NCBI GenBank assembly: GCA_030386875.1
Contig: CM059563.1
Location: 31,038,139 to 31,102,138, forward strand
Length of the DNA stretch: 64,000 bases
DNA from: Morinoia aosen
Taxonomy: Eukaryota > Arthropoda > Malacostraca > Amphipoda > Talitridae
Reading direction: 5' to 3'
Position 1 is the first letter of the stretch. Each line of letters opens with the position of its first letter. The notes under the pieces are model-generated. The model was given only the letters and a program-made list of their open reading frames with translations. It was not told the DNA's origin and ran no database searches. Of this stretch, positions 1 through 12,300 are shown piece after piece. The translations under genes and the position numbers were made by a program.

Positions 1-996
1 TTCGAAGCCAACGCGTTTCGTAAAAGGGCTGCATTCATACTTCAGCTGTGGAGCAATTTTCCCCAAATTCTCTAGATCTTCAATTGACAGGGATCTTCCA
101 GCAAAATATTCTAAAATACAACACAAGGCATGAGACATTTTGTCGGTTTATTATTACTTCCTCAGCTACACTTAACTTTTATACAAATATACGAAGTCGG
201 GAGGAGACAAAGTGAAGTGAGAGACGCGCTGCTGTTCGAATCCTAGCTCAGGTGAGGATGAGGATGAAGAGTCTTCCATTTCGTTGTCCAGAGCTGCTCA
301 CTTGCGTCCAATTGTGCTGCGCTGGTTGTAATAAATTCTTACGAGTTATTATATTCCCCATCAACCGCTTTTACCATACATTATTGCGACTTTAGAATTA
401 TACTGCCAGTTTTTACGCTTCATTTTTGAGTTTCTGCCTGCATGACGGATGGGTATCAAACATTTGATCGAATTCCTACTTATGCGCAATTGCGCAAGTA
501 TGATATTCTTATATTCTCCACTTCTTTTTCTTTGTTCACCAGGAAATATTGGTACGAAAAAAGTGCCCCACAAGACTGAAGCCTGATTACTGCTTTATAC
601 AGCACTAAGATTATCATTTGTGTGATAATCTGAGTTATAAATTAGACACTGTCAGTTCTATCGAGGGGTATTTGCTCACCTGTGTTGCTTGCGGCTAATA
701 CATCATAATTGGGGGAAACTAATTCTAATGCATCAGTTATTGGGTGAAAATTCCATTGAAATAAATGGCTCTCTGTCTGTAGAAGGTTGGTTCAGCTTCG
801 AAAATATGCGTTTAGTGTCATCGGTGCAAACGATCATATGACGGTACTGATCGTATGTCGTATGTCGGCTCAAACGTGCGTTGGCCGCAGAAGTCTTGCT
901 CTAACGACATCTGGTTTCTAAACTGCAATTCTTGTTGCCTCAGGAACCGATTGTAGCACTGAAATGCCCGCAGGAGCAGCGTATCGTTCAGCTAAC
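1..996. other. Intergenic, nothing recognised
   Basis: AT-rich DNA with short open frames only (70 codons at most). None resembles a known family. I see no tRNA fold around the GTTCGAATCC string near 236, because the flanking bases cannot pair as a T stem. Confidence 0.5.
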
Positions 997-1659
997 TTCA
1001 CGGCGACCACTGCCCCTGTAGCGTTGGACTGAATGGCCACGGCGACCACTGCCCCTGTAGCGTTGGACTGAGGAGCCACGGCGACCACTGCCCCTGTAGC
1101 GTTGGACTGAGGAGCCACGGCGACCACTGCCCCTGTAGCGTTGGACTGAGGAGCCACGGCGACCACTGCCCCTGTAGCGTTGAACTGAGGAGCCACGGCG
1201 ACCACTGCCCCTGTAGCCTTGGACTGAGGAGCCACGGCGACCACTGCCCCTGTAGCGTTGGACTGAGGAGCCACGGCGACCGCTGCCCCTGTAGCGTTGG
1301 ACTGAGGAGCCACGGCGACCACTGCCCCTGTAGCGTTGGACTGAGGAGCCACGGCGACCACTGCCCCTGTAGCGTTGGACTGAGGAGCCACGGCGACCGC
1401 TGCCCCTGTAGCGTTGGACTGAGGAGCCACGGCGACCACTGCCCCTGTAGCGATGGACTGAGGAGCCACGGCGACCACTGCCCCTGTAGCGTTGGACTGA
1501 GGAGCCACGGCGACCACTGCCCCTGTAGCGTTGGACTGAGGAGCCACGGCGATCACTGCCCCTGTAGCGTTGGACTGAGGAGCCACGGCGATCACTGCCC
1601 CTGTAGCGTTGGACTGAGGAGCCACGGCGACCACTGCCCTTGTAGCGTTGGACTGAGGA
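997..1659. repeat. 39-bp minisatellite, 17 copies
   Basis: The string GCCACGGCGACC recurs at 1036, 1075, 1114 and then every 39 bases up to 1621. The first unit, at 997, begins TTCACGGCGACC. The unit length never changes (17 x 39 = 663 bases); copies differ only by single substitutions, such as ACCACTG against ACCGCTG or ATCACTG. Because 39 is a multiple of three, the three minus-strand frames each give a 13-residue periodic peptide, for example VAVAPQSNATGAV. The array is GC-rich in an AT-rich setting. I read it as a minisatellite rather than a gene: no start context, signal peptide or family is visible and the frames simply run off both ends. A coding role on the minus strand is not excluded. 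Confidence 0.95.
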
Positions 1660-1864
1660 GCCCCGCATCAAAGCGCGCAGCCTCACGGCGCGCCTGCCTA
1701 ATGAACCACATGTACGCCGCGTCCCTTTGCCTGCGACGCAGTGCGCCCGAGATACGGCGTGGCTTGTGCAATGCGCTGCCTTCATTCAAACTCGTGTAAC
1801 ACTGGACAAAATGCTCCCAGCTTTTCTTCTGGCTAGTTCCAACCGCAGTAAAAATATCGACATT
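1660..1864 (-). other. Unrecognised open stretch running into the 39-bp array
   Basis: Reading the minus strand down from 1864 gives an uninterrupted frame that starts just after a TAA at 1865-1867 and continues into the minisatellite. It contains SQKKSWEHFVQCYTSL, then an Arg-rich part with LRRRQRDAAYMWFIRQARRE. Composition and GC content are more protein-like than in the surroundings, and the basic, aromatic pattern could suit a retroelement or transposase linker. I cannot assign a family. It could equally be a chance frame in GC-rich DNA flanking the array. Confidence 0.2.
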
Positions 1865-1866
1865 TT

Positions 1867-4800
1867 AGAACGAGGTTGCAATGTTTTACTGTAAGGATAT
1901 GCGTGAAGGTTCCCTGAACCTTTGAACTTCTTGGTTTGATGGCGAATAAAGGGTCGGCGGAGTCTTGTGTTAGAGATTACTGCCCGTCACCGCTCTTGTC
2001 TCGTAGGTATTGCACTGGCTTTGGATACTTTGCTTTTCGCTTGTATGTATTTTGCAGATTTTCAAGACGGAGCTCAGGGATAGAATTTTTAATATCATCC
2101 TGAATGCTTGCAGCTCAAGTCTGGATTTGATATCGTGTGATGGTTCGTGGTGTGCTTTTCTCTTTTGCTCACACTATTGCTTGGTTTTGCTCACTATGCC
2201 TTATGCCTACTTCACTGTTTCATTGATCCTCTTTCAAAGTTTTGTTATGCATACTTCAGCGTTTCATGACGACTCAGTTTTATCACGTTCACTGTATTAG
2301 GCTTTTATGCTGATCCTTTCCTACAGTGTATTCTCAATGCTATTAGATCCGTTTCAGCTAATACGTTTATGCATTCACACATTTTATTCATGTAACCTCT
2401 AAGGATGTTTATTTCATATTTTTATACTCTGTTCACATACTTTAAAAACAACGTCATCAGTTTCTCCATTGTTTTGAGCAGCCAATATTCCTATCAGCGT
2501 GAGCAGAGTGCAGAGCTCGCCATTTTCCTGCTGTAAGGATTTGTTAGCGACAAAAATACAGTTTCAAAATACCTTAAATTGAGAATTTGAAGGTAAATCC
2601 TTTTCTCAATTTATGTCCAGATTGTAGCCGAGCGACGAACGGCATTCATTCTACTTGTTCTTCTCTGCTTCTGATATTCGTGACGCTGGCAAGTGCTGCT
2701 TGAGGCTATGATTTCTTTTTTTACTCATTATTATATTTTTTGATTAATTGATGTGTCGTGATATTATAGTATAGTTCTGAAGTCAAAGTTCAGTTGTTTA
2801 TTGTTTCTGGTTTGTTCTAGATTTTCTTTATCCTCTCACTCTTCCTCACTCCGATGAACCGGTTCAGTATTGCTCGTTAACCTCAATATTAATATTTTAG
2901 GATATTTCAGAAACTTACGGAAGTCTAGATGACAGTGGTGTACTCCCAAGTACTTGAATTTAATTATAGTGATATCCAATTATCCTTTATATAAAAGTTG
3001 GAAGCTATCCCTTAAGTAAAGTTAGAAATAATAGTTGGCTTGTTCCTTCGTTATTCATCATCCTTTCTGCATTGTAAATCCTCACAACGATCTAAAGACG
3101 GAACAAATCTAAACACGTGCCTCGCCGCTCTGCGTGGCCAGAGTAGAGAAGTGGTTACTGTATGTAGATCACCGCTGTCTTTGTGTGTCAACACAAATAT
3201 CTCTCCTCTTCGCGCTCAGTTTCCTACATATTCCCCACGCGCGCTACCGCCTTGCACCGCTCGCTCTCCCGCCATCTCTCGCGTGGACATACAGTCTTCC
3301 TGGCACACGTTCTTGTTCAGTTTCATCAAGCGGGACTGCGACCACCGAGATTGGATCTGCAAAACATGATTGTCGTGTGACGTCGTTGACGGATTCAGGG
3401 CAAGTGTTATTGTAAAATGGGGCTTAACATCGCAAGCGTCTCGATCGCACGCTCCTAATCTTTTGTTCCTCGCTCTCCCCTCGCAAGTCCCCGAGTGACG
3501 ACGCCTCCACGAGCGCATCCTCACTGCTCTGTTTCATGAGGCACAAATGGGTGATGGCGTCACGACGATTTGGCGGTCCTTGATTGGAGCTGCTTACTCC
3601 CAGCCGCCGCTGCTGCACTTTATAGGCGTCCGACTCCTCTTGAATTTTTAATTAAAACCACAGCTCGCATATTGTGTATCGTCACATTTGTGCCAGCGTG
3701 CGAGTGAGCTCATTGTCTGGGGTGTGTAAATCCGGAGGGGATGTGCGCTAGTAGCTTCAGCCGCAGAGTTATGCTTTAATTTCCAACAACACATGTTACG
3801 CGGATTTTCGAAAACGGTCGCGTAAACTGGGAACTCGCTCAGCGCCGTTCCTGTGCGAGTCGCAGTTATTCTAGTTAACTATCTTTCATTTGTATTCGTA
3901 GCAAAGGTATTTTAGTTGCATACTTAAATGTTGAATAAATGATGTCAATGTTTACAAAGGTTTTACGTTTGCGAATGAATTTATTGAAATGAATAGTTCA
4001 TGAATCAAATATTACATGGACGCATTTCACGGGAATGAGCCATAGGTCTCGGGAACTCAACTCTCCTCAATGACGACATGATATCTGCACTGTACAGAGC
4101 GCAACATTCATGAGTTTGCTGCAGTTCCAGCGCTGTTGATGCGACGCTGCTCTACTTCTTGTTGACACGCCTGCTTCTTCTTTTAGTTTTGTCCATCGCC
4201 ACCACCGCTGTACTGCAGGAGCTTGTCAGACAAGCGCAGTACAAGACAAGTGTGCACACTTAAACATCGTCCTACTTCATCTATGAATTGCATTAGCGCC
4301 CTATAATGTGGGTAAAATTATTTATGGACTTTAGGATACCATGATTTAATTCTCTGCTAAATTACTTCTGCGGTGTTAAAATTTATGATTTACTATTGAT
4401 TTACTCGTACAATACTCCACACTCCGTTGCCTGTTCATATGATGTCTCAGTTAGTTCCATGATCAATGTTGATTTTAATGCAGTGTTAAATAAGTTAGCG
4501 ACTTTTTAAATGCGAGCTGGAGCTAACTGTAACCTCAATTCGCCTAATGCCCAGTCTCATGCAAACACATTCTGCCGTCTCATTATAATGTGCTCCAACT
4601 TAACTGGTGTCGATTAACTGGTGTAGCAGATGCCGTGGGTACAATTCTGCCTATAGCTGGGAATAGCCACAGTTGATTAAAAAGTTAATAAATTGCAGAT
4701 CTTTCGCTCACGCTAGCTGCCAAATTAAGTGAACTCAATGCAAAGAATTGGAACGTAAGAAGTTGCAGCATCTAACGGTTCTCATGCCACAATGATTACA

Positions 4801-7259
4801 CTGCAGGTTCTTACATCGCCCTCTAATTGTTATGCAAATATTGCGTGCGATGGCTCCATGCATTCGGCCGTATCAACATCTGAAGAGTCTTCTTGCGATC
4901 GTAAAATTAGCGCTGATGGTTACGTTGGTCGCGAAGCAGCCTGCGGTGAACATAACACAGCGCGCCGTGTATATGGTATCGTGGCAGTACTCGAAGATGT
5001 GCCGGCATGTCTAATGCTCTTGTGCTGTAATTTCCCGTCAAATTACGAGTGATCGAGAAGTAACATGAAAGAAAAGTTTTATTTTTATAGTCCAGTATAG
5101 TGAGCTTTATTCAGTACATTTTGTACGCTCATTTTGGGAGTTACACGGAGCTTAAAATTTGGTTGAGCTCAGCGACATGTTCTGAATACACTGCTTTCCT
5201 TTGATGCTGTGCCAGCTTGTCCGACCTCTTCTTCTGAAGTCCGATGCTTGTTTGGTCAAGCCCGGGCTTGTTGTGACGGCACTGCTCGAAACCCTGAAAA
5301 ATTGCCTGGAAAAGCAGCTACTTTATCTCAAGCGTCCTTAACGAATAAGCGTTGCGTGGCATGAAGTATTTGACGTGACCCTCTTCGTATGCCAGAGCTA
5401 CGCTCTCTCCACGTCCCGCCTGGCCTCTTCATGTAGTGTATGAGAACTGCTGAGCCGCATCCCCTCGTGTACTCGGCCGTATTTGAGGGCCTATTTATGT
5501 TACTGCATGCTGCTTTATTTCGCATTTTGGGAGTGTCTTCCATTCCATTCTTTTTTTATAACTTCATGCACTTTCGAATCAATGCTCGTGTTTTTGAATA
5601 CGCATTTGAATGAAACAGAGCGAATCTCGTGAGTTTGATCGCTTTTCTATTCTAAATATATTTGCTGAAAAGCACGTGAGCTGGACATTTTGATGGAGTA
5701 GTAAGAGGTTAAACCTCAGATAAGTAGCCTCGGATCAAAAATGCTAACTTCCAAGTCATACTCGGGCGAACTTGTATCCCATGCTTTCCATCAGCACTTC
5801 ATGCAAGCCTCCTCCAGTTCTTTACACATCATGCACTATATCACATGATTAGGTTTTGGTATAATTATTTTAGGGGATGCGATTTGATTATCTTATCCAT
5901 CAGAAGTTTTTATACCATCTACGGGTGCAAAATTTCCTGAAAGAAAGCAGTTCTACAACTGCATAACTTAACGAGATCAAATAATGGTAATTTTTTGTCA
6001 TTATATTTAAAATCTTTTCAAATTACGCGTTTTTAAACTCGTTTCAATTTTGTGTTCAGGTCAAGTGTCAGTATTTTTAAGACAGACGATTGTTAGCCGT
6101 GCGATAATTGAATTCGGTATTCCCTTAACCTTTTAAAAAGCTAGCATTCATTCTTCAGTATGTTACTGTACACAAGTGAGAAAATTGGACGTAACAAACG
6201 TGGATTAACCTGCAGACCTCATAAGCTTGAAATCATGTGAAGAGGCCCCGCTGGAATCTTTTCTGCGCGCATACTAAAGCTGTCGAGCTCGAAATTTGGG
6301 ACTCAATTTTGGTGTGAGGCGACTTTAATTAGCTTGATTTCCACGCCCTCGACCCTGCTTGCTTAATTAATTGGCGCTGGCAGATGCAGCAACCGCACCT
6401 CATTAACTTTTCTTGCATATTCATTAACTTAGGCTGAACATTTCCTCTCACTTGCCACCGCTGAGGTTTTTCAAGGCTCCAGCGAACCATTGCCGTTTTC
6501 CTGCGTAGCCGCTCACCGCTTCTGCGTTGAACAGCGAGGACTTCATGAGTTTGTTTATCTCCCGTACTTAAAGAGCTTTGTATTGAGAGTAACTTGAAAA
6601 TTGTGCTTCCTCATTAATTTGCTTCCGTGTTGTGTGTTTTCAGGCCGTCTATTGACAGATGCAGAATGAAATTGGTTCCGTAATAACGCTGAATGTAACA
6701 CTTTGTTCAGTATTTACTTTGTTCACTTTGTTCTGAGTACATACTGAACTCACTTTGTTTGTTCTGAGGCTTGCTGATGACTCGTGTGCGTAGGGAAAGC
6801 GTGTTATTGGCTTGAGAATATTTCTTGAAACATAATAAACATCAACGAAACCCAGTAGTCTCATCCGTAGTTCGCATTGATTGTGTGAATGACGTGAAAT
6901 TAATTAGGTTTTGCGAGTACATTTGCTTAAGAACAATTTTAGTTCCATATTCATGCATTATACATTTTGAACTGATTGTTCGATCTTTAGTTAGCATTTA
7001 GGAAGCCATTGATTCGATCATTAAGGCTGAAATATAGGTACCAAGCGTTACAAGAATTGGACATAAAACTGAAGGAAAAATTCCCTAAACTAAATAATTT
7101 CTCAATTCTGTACAACTAGCAACATTTACACAATATCTTCCCATTCAAATCCATGTATACATAGAGTGAACGGCACTGTTTTGAACGAACTTCAACATAA
7201 GATTTGGACCGTTGAAATAAAGACTTTTCACTTGAAAATGCTTCGTTACAATTAAAGAG
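1867..7259. other. Intergenic, no gene recognised
   Basis: Mostly AT-rich DNA. The part from about 3100 to 3660 is richer in GC and CpG, and overlapping short frames there (64 to 109 codons) are not family-like. Around 6320-6440 there are several homeodomain-type cores (TAATTA at 6326-6331, TTAATTAATT near 6363, repeated CATTAAC), which could reflect a cis-regulatory element. No splice-linked coding exons could be argued for. Confidence 0.4.
6320..6435. promoter_or_regulatory. Possible homeodomain/POU site cluster
   Basis: Within roughly 115 bases there are TAATTA, TTAATTAATT, two CATTAAC and a GCATATTCATTAAC string, interspersed with more complex sequence than the flanks. Such cores are bound by homeodomain and POU factors in animals, but they are common by chance in AT-rich DNA. 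This is inference from motif density only. Confidence 0.15.
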
Positions 7260-7520
7260 CTGCAAGGTCTTGCATGGTCACCAAGATCTCCTGATGTTAC
7301 GCACCTTGATGGCTTTTTCCCGGGACATTTGAAGAGTTTGGCGTACGAAACACCGATTCATTCAGAAGAAGTCTTCATCGGTAGAATTGGTGAAGCCTTC
7401 GCAAGGATTCGCGAAACTCCTGGTGCCTGCGATCGCGTCCTGCACTCGTTGCACCGGCGTTTGAACGCGTGCATCGCAACACATGGGCGTCATTTAAACC
7501 ACTTTCAAACGATGTAAACA
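7260..7520 (+). mobile_element. Tc1/mariner-superfamily transposase, C-terminal remnant
   Basis: One open frame of about 86 codons reads LQGLAWSPRSPDVTHLD, then FFRGHLKSLAYETPI, then RIGEAFARIRETPG, and ends in LNACIATHGRHLNHF before a TAA at 7515-7517. This order matches the end of DDE transposases common in arthropod genomes: the block holding the third catalytic acid (usually SPDLxPLDFFLWG), a conserved LK(S)xVYxxP segment, an IRxTPG motif and a closing CxxxxGxHFEHL motif. Here SPDVTHLD keeps the acid, but the following Phe-Leu-Trp is altered to Gly-Phe-Phe-Arg. The N-terminal DNA-binding half and the first two catalytic acids are not visible upstream, and I found no terminal inverted repeats. 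The element is a 5'-truncated, inactive DNA-transposon relic whose surviving end is still in frame. Confidence 0.8.
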
Positions 7521-9264
7521 ATTTATTTACCACAAGTGATGCGGCAGTATATTGTTCATTAAGTCTAGTACAATGGACACACGTTCTTGAAGACGTTGAA
7601 CATCTTTTATAAATACTCTACTTAATTTAAAAATCTGTTGCTTGTGGTCCTAATAATTAAAACTGTTATTCTGTTTCTTGTACTCGTATTAAAAATTAAT
7701 TATCTTTCTAATTTCTGCTTTCCATTTCCCTGCCATTCTCAAAACGCAAATTTTTCTCGTATATGTTTCAAAATTTAAGTCCTCGTAACTTTTTAATGAA
7801 GCATTTTCAACCACACAGTAATTGAGTACAAAGTGTTTATTTCAACTGTCCCAACCTTATTTTAAAAATTTTCTTACAAATTGCCGATAACCCTGTATTT
7901 TCGACCATTCTGCAATTCTCTCGTAAAGTTCTCTGAAACAAAAACCGGAAAAAATTTTCATATTCAAATCACTTGATTATTATTTAAAAGAGGTTTGTAT
8001 ATGAGTGCAAATGATTAGTGATTCTTAAATCTGGAGTTGTAGTGCATCTTGAGCTATGAGGAATGGTTGAGAAATTGAAAATTTTGTATGGGTGATTCGA
8101 ACTGTTTCAATTATCTCCTATTGCCCCAGGGGAAGAGCTGTGTCTGGACGGCTCGTTCTGTGAGAACTACCCGAGTGTTGCTGTGGCGGATCAATTGCTG
8201 GAGAGCGGCGCTCCCGACGTATGATTGCAGGCAGCAATCCCGCTAGTATACCAGTGCACACCACCACTACCCAGAACTTTTCTTTCGCTCTCCTCTGCGC
8301 GTAAATGATGCGAGGTTGTTTCCGTAAAACTTTTGCGCGTGAATAGAGGTATATCAGGTGCGAATCAAGGGCAACGGTTCTTTCCTCACCTTTGTGTTCA
8401 AGTATTACATGTACAGAAGCCCAACGATAGCTTTTTTTTTTGCTGCGTACTAGAATTGTTGAAGGGGACATTTTTAGCTAAGAGCCGTTTTGACTGGGGA
8501 TCTGCAAGACTAGTACATGTAGATGCTTAGCAGGTATTGTCAGTGTTATAGTACAATTGTGATCAAAAAATTGTTTTAGTTTCTTAATTTTTGATTTAGC
8601 ATGCAATACATTTCCACTAATACAATTGGCATATTTTATGTCAAAAGGATAATGTTTATCTCATTGCGCAATGTTGAGAGAAGACAAACACGATGTCAGT
8701 TGGTTACAGAATGCCGTCATTTGCTTTTAGTTGTAAATAGTTGAGGCGACGCTGTGAGTGGTAGAGTGAGCTGAGTTATTGTACTATGCTAAAACCTCAT
8801 TATCACGTGATTTTATCTCGGTCTATATGAAAAGTTGTTTCAATAACGTAATCATTTCATTTTTACAGCTTTTTTGCTACGTGTAAGCCAGAGGCGTAAC
8901 CCAATTTATTTGTACCATCCTATACTGAACTATTGTCGTTTTTTCAGAGACGTCAACATAGTGTAAAAGACTTTCTGTATTTGACTTGATGTCACACGTA
9001 AACTCATCACGTACTCTTGTTCGAACGCTGAAATACTTCACGCTCAAATTCCATGGAGTTCGAATAACTGGGGGGAAAGACATGAGTTCAAGACGCGAAG
9101 ACGAGCAGAAAAACTGTATTGTTGTCGTGAGTTGAAGGTTTCAACCACTCTGTTTTTCGCTGCCATTACTGCAAAGAGCGTAATTTGGGCCGACGATGGA
9201 GGCGTCTCTTGAAGCACCGCAAAAACTATCTTTCGAGCGAGTGTAAATGATCTCATTATCTTAG
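7521..9264. other. Intergenic, nothing recognised
   Basis: AT-rich. It includes a 117-codon minus-strand frame at 8118-8471 with one hydrophobic stretch (VVVVCTGILAGLL), but no family resemblance, no good start and an overlapping frame on the other strand. Confidence 0.4.
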
Positions 9265-9334
9265 GGAGAAGTTTAGCTCAGTCGCTAAGGACGGCGATAT
9301 TCTCTGTAGAGCGGTAGATATCGAGTGAGAAGTG
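9265..9334 (+). repeat. tRNA-like stretch, possible decayed tRNA-derived SINE
   Basis: The string TTTAGCTCAGTCGCTAAGG at 9272-9290 closely resembles the A box and D arm of a tRNA (TRGCTCAGTCGGTA..G). About 35 bases further, GATATCGAGTGAG sits where a B box would be but is only a weak match. No complete cloverleaf can be drawn, so I do not call a functional tRNA. A decayed tRNA-derived SINE head is the likeliest source. Confidence 0.3.
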
Positions 9335-12300
9335 AATACATTCTCAGCAGTATTTCTCAGACAGACTGGTCGTCGCTCGCAGCATGACCGGAGTTTTTAC
9401 TTGCAGCAAAGCGATTACCCAACGACTGACTGCGTTCCGGTCTCCAGATTAGAAAGTGTTGAATGAGGATACAGAACACGTTTGCACATCATAAGCTAAT
9501 TGAAGGTTACTCATATGATCGTTTGTGAAACATCTATGTGTTGATCTTCTTAGCAACCTACCACGGAAAGAACAGGCTGAAATATTTAGGTCCTCTGGGT
9601 AGAGAAATAGATAAACTCTTTGCTGCTCTCGACTGAGCAGCTGATTATCTCTGGAGTAGCATGTTGAGCATCATCCATATTTCGTCCACGTCAGCACTCT
9701 GTTTCATGCAATTTTTGGCTTCCTTTATCCATGTGAAACTTTTCCCGTTCAATTGTATGTTTTATGCCTGATGTGCAGTAAAATACTGCAGTGCAACTTT
9801 ATCATGGTTGATGTACCCCATATAGCGATATCTCCATAGCATTCAATTAATATCGATATCGTACATGCTGGCTTAGCGCACACGATAATCGTGCACGTGC
9901 AATGACATACACGCTTGATTTTGACCTTCGTAGTGAATAATCCTTCCTTGCATCTTCACAGTTCTACTTAAGATTTTAGATTTATGTTTTGGCAAGTGTC
10001 ACCTTATTGAGGACCACAAAACAATAGAGAGAAAATTGTTTTTCCAATTTTTCTCAATGAAAACTTCTTCTCTAGAGCTTTTAACGAACCTTGCATTTAC
10101 TCAGTACGAACTATTATACTCTGAGGAAAACTAAGCCTTTAATGGAATTTGACGAGCTAGTTCACAATGCAGACGGTGCTATGTAAAAACTACATAACCA
10201 AAAATTTAATTTTCTAAGGATAGCAACTGATTAGAGCTAAAGAAGCAAATTACGCGGGAAAACCACTTTTGCAAATTAAGATATTCAAATATACTAACAT
10301 ATTACGGCTATTAAGAGTTAGCTTTTTGAGATGAAGTGAATGAAATACTTGGAGATGATTCCGACTCCGCAGGATAACACCGAGCTAAAATTTTAAAGCT
10401 GTCTGGTGCGGCGCTCAAGGTGGTCGCCACTGCCGGCGGGACCTCGGGTGTTCTCCTGTGGGGTGGGCATCAGGGTACCACGGTGGGCTGGCGGCGGAAG
10501 GGACATATCTCGATGTCGAGCTATGCGAGTTGTTGATACACAATTTATCTCCACTCTTGAACTAGTATGTTCTCCCCTCTTTTCATTTTATGTTTTTTGC
10601 GCGACAATGTTAGCTTGTGTATCTCCTTCGGAAAATTGTGTTTTTTATTCTAGGAGGCACATTTTAGTTATCGCATTAACCGCTGTGGGTTAAACTTACG
10701 TTCCATGGTGAACTCAAATTTAAAGTCAATTGCAGTACGCAGTTTTGATAATAGCATGCATTAACTGGATCTTGCCTTCATTTAGCTTTGATTAAATATT
10801 CATGAAAATTGAGTCAGCCACTACTGGTGGGCAACAGCATTATGAAAATTCCCTCCGTGCATTACCGGTAGGTCACACGGCGGTTTACGTTTTAAAAAGC
10901 CTGAATGAATGTGGCTGTGTTTATATAGTTAGTCACTGGAAATTTGTATTCGTCTATTTCAAGTATTCCATTCAGCCTTTACAGTGATTATTTCTGAATG
11001 GTATTCTATGGCAAGGTCCTTACGAAGATACCACACTGATAAGACAAAAAAAAGTCGTCCCTGATTTAAAATATCGAATATTTCTCTCTACTTCTTGTTT
11101 TGAGTGATAAGAATTATGTAGCAGCCCTTGAATATTGCGTAATTTTAATACAAGAAAATGGTAATGCAATCACTGTTCATATTCTAGCATTTCATTCTCA
11201 CCGACATTAAATGTGAATGCCAACTCAAATATTCTCGGTGGCACTGCTGCATCATTCATTACGGTCGATCTGGGCCTTTGGGTCGGAGACATGGCGCAAT
11301 GTTTCTAGTCCTCAGCAGATTAAGTTCGACGTTGCATTCGGTTGATCGATTCCTGTACTAACATAAGTTTTCTTTTAACCTTAGGTCAATTATTGTTGAA
11401 AATTTCATGACTTGTTCTGACTAGCGAAATCTTGTTCAGTATATTTTTTTGGATTTAGCCAGGATGTGTCAACCTATCATTAAGATTTAGAATAAATTGT
11501 CTTTCAATTGTCCTGTTCGAACAAGTCTGCACCTTGTTTTCAGCGTTGTTAGGTATCATAAGAGCAAAAATTAATCTATTGTAATCATTTACGTAAAAAT
11601 AAAAATCCGTCGAGCTTAAATTAACCCCACAGTTTCAAAGGGTCAAAACCCAGGAGTTTGAGATTTTGGAAAGGTAATTAAATACTCAGCAGGATCAAAT
11701 TTGAATTTACGGGTAAATAATTACGCAGTGATCGCTTCTTTACTGCACTGTTGGCCATTTTTGTTAAGGTTTTATGTGAGGGTAAATGCGAGGGCAGGCG
11801 AGGCTTTGTTGGTGGAAGATCGCGGTCGCGGCAGCTGATGAAACTTTTTGGTCGCGGCAGCTGATGAAACGGCTGAACGTTGGTGAGATAAATATGTGAA
11901 TTATCGCCTTAAGTTTCTTCGTCAATTTCGTCTGAAACCTTATTTAGTCGCATAACTCGCATGCTTTACAAATTATAAAGGTATTCAAATTTCATAAGTT
12001 GAACTTCGCCAATTTGGTTGAATTATCTCAAACTTTCGATTCCGGGTCTTTTCTGGCTATTTTCTATTTTGATTCATATTTTACAATGACTCGTCAAGAC
12101 TTAGAACTTTGCCTATTGATGACTTGTTCACTCTTGAAATTTCAAATTAAAATTTCATTGCTGTAATCCAAAATTTTGATTCGAAATTAAAAACACGGTA
12201 TGATCTGTGGCAATTATTATTCAACACGTTGACTACGTATTAGGACGCCAGTGCACCATTCGGTATATTGCTAATTTATGTACCAGTATAAACGAATGGC

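Noticed and set aside
232-262. GTTCGAATCC string like a tRNA T loop
   Set aside because: Flanking bases do not pair and there is no D-arm-like string at the right distance upstream.
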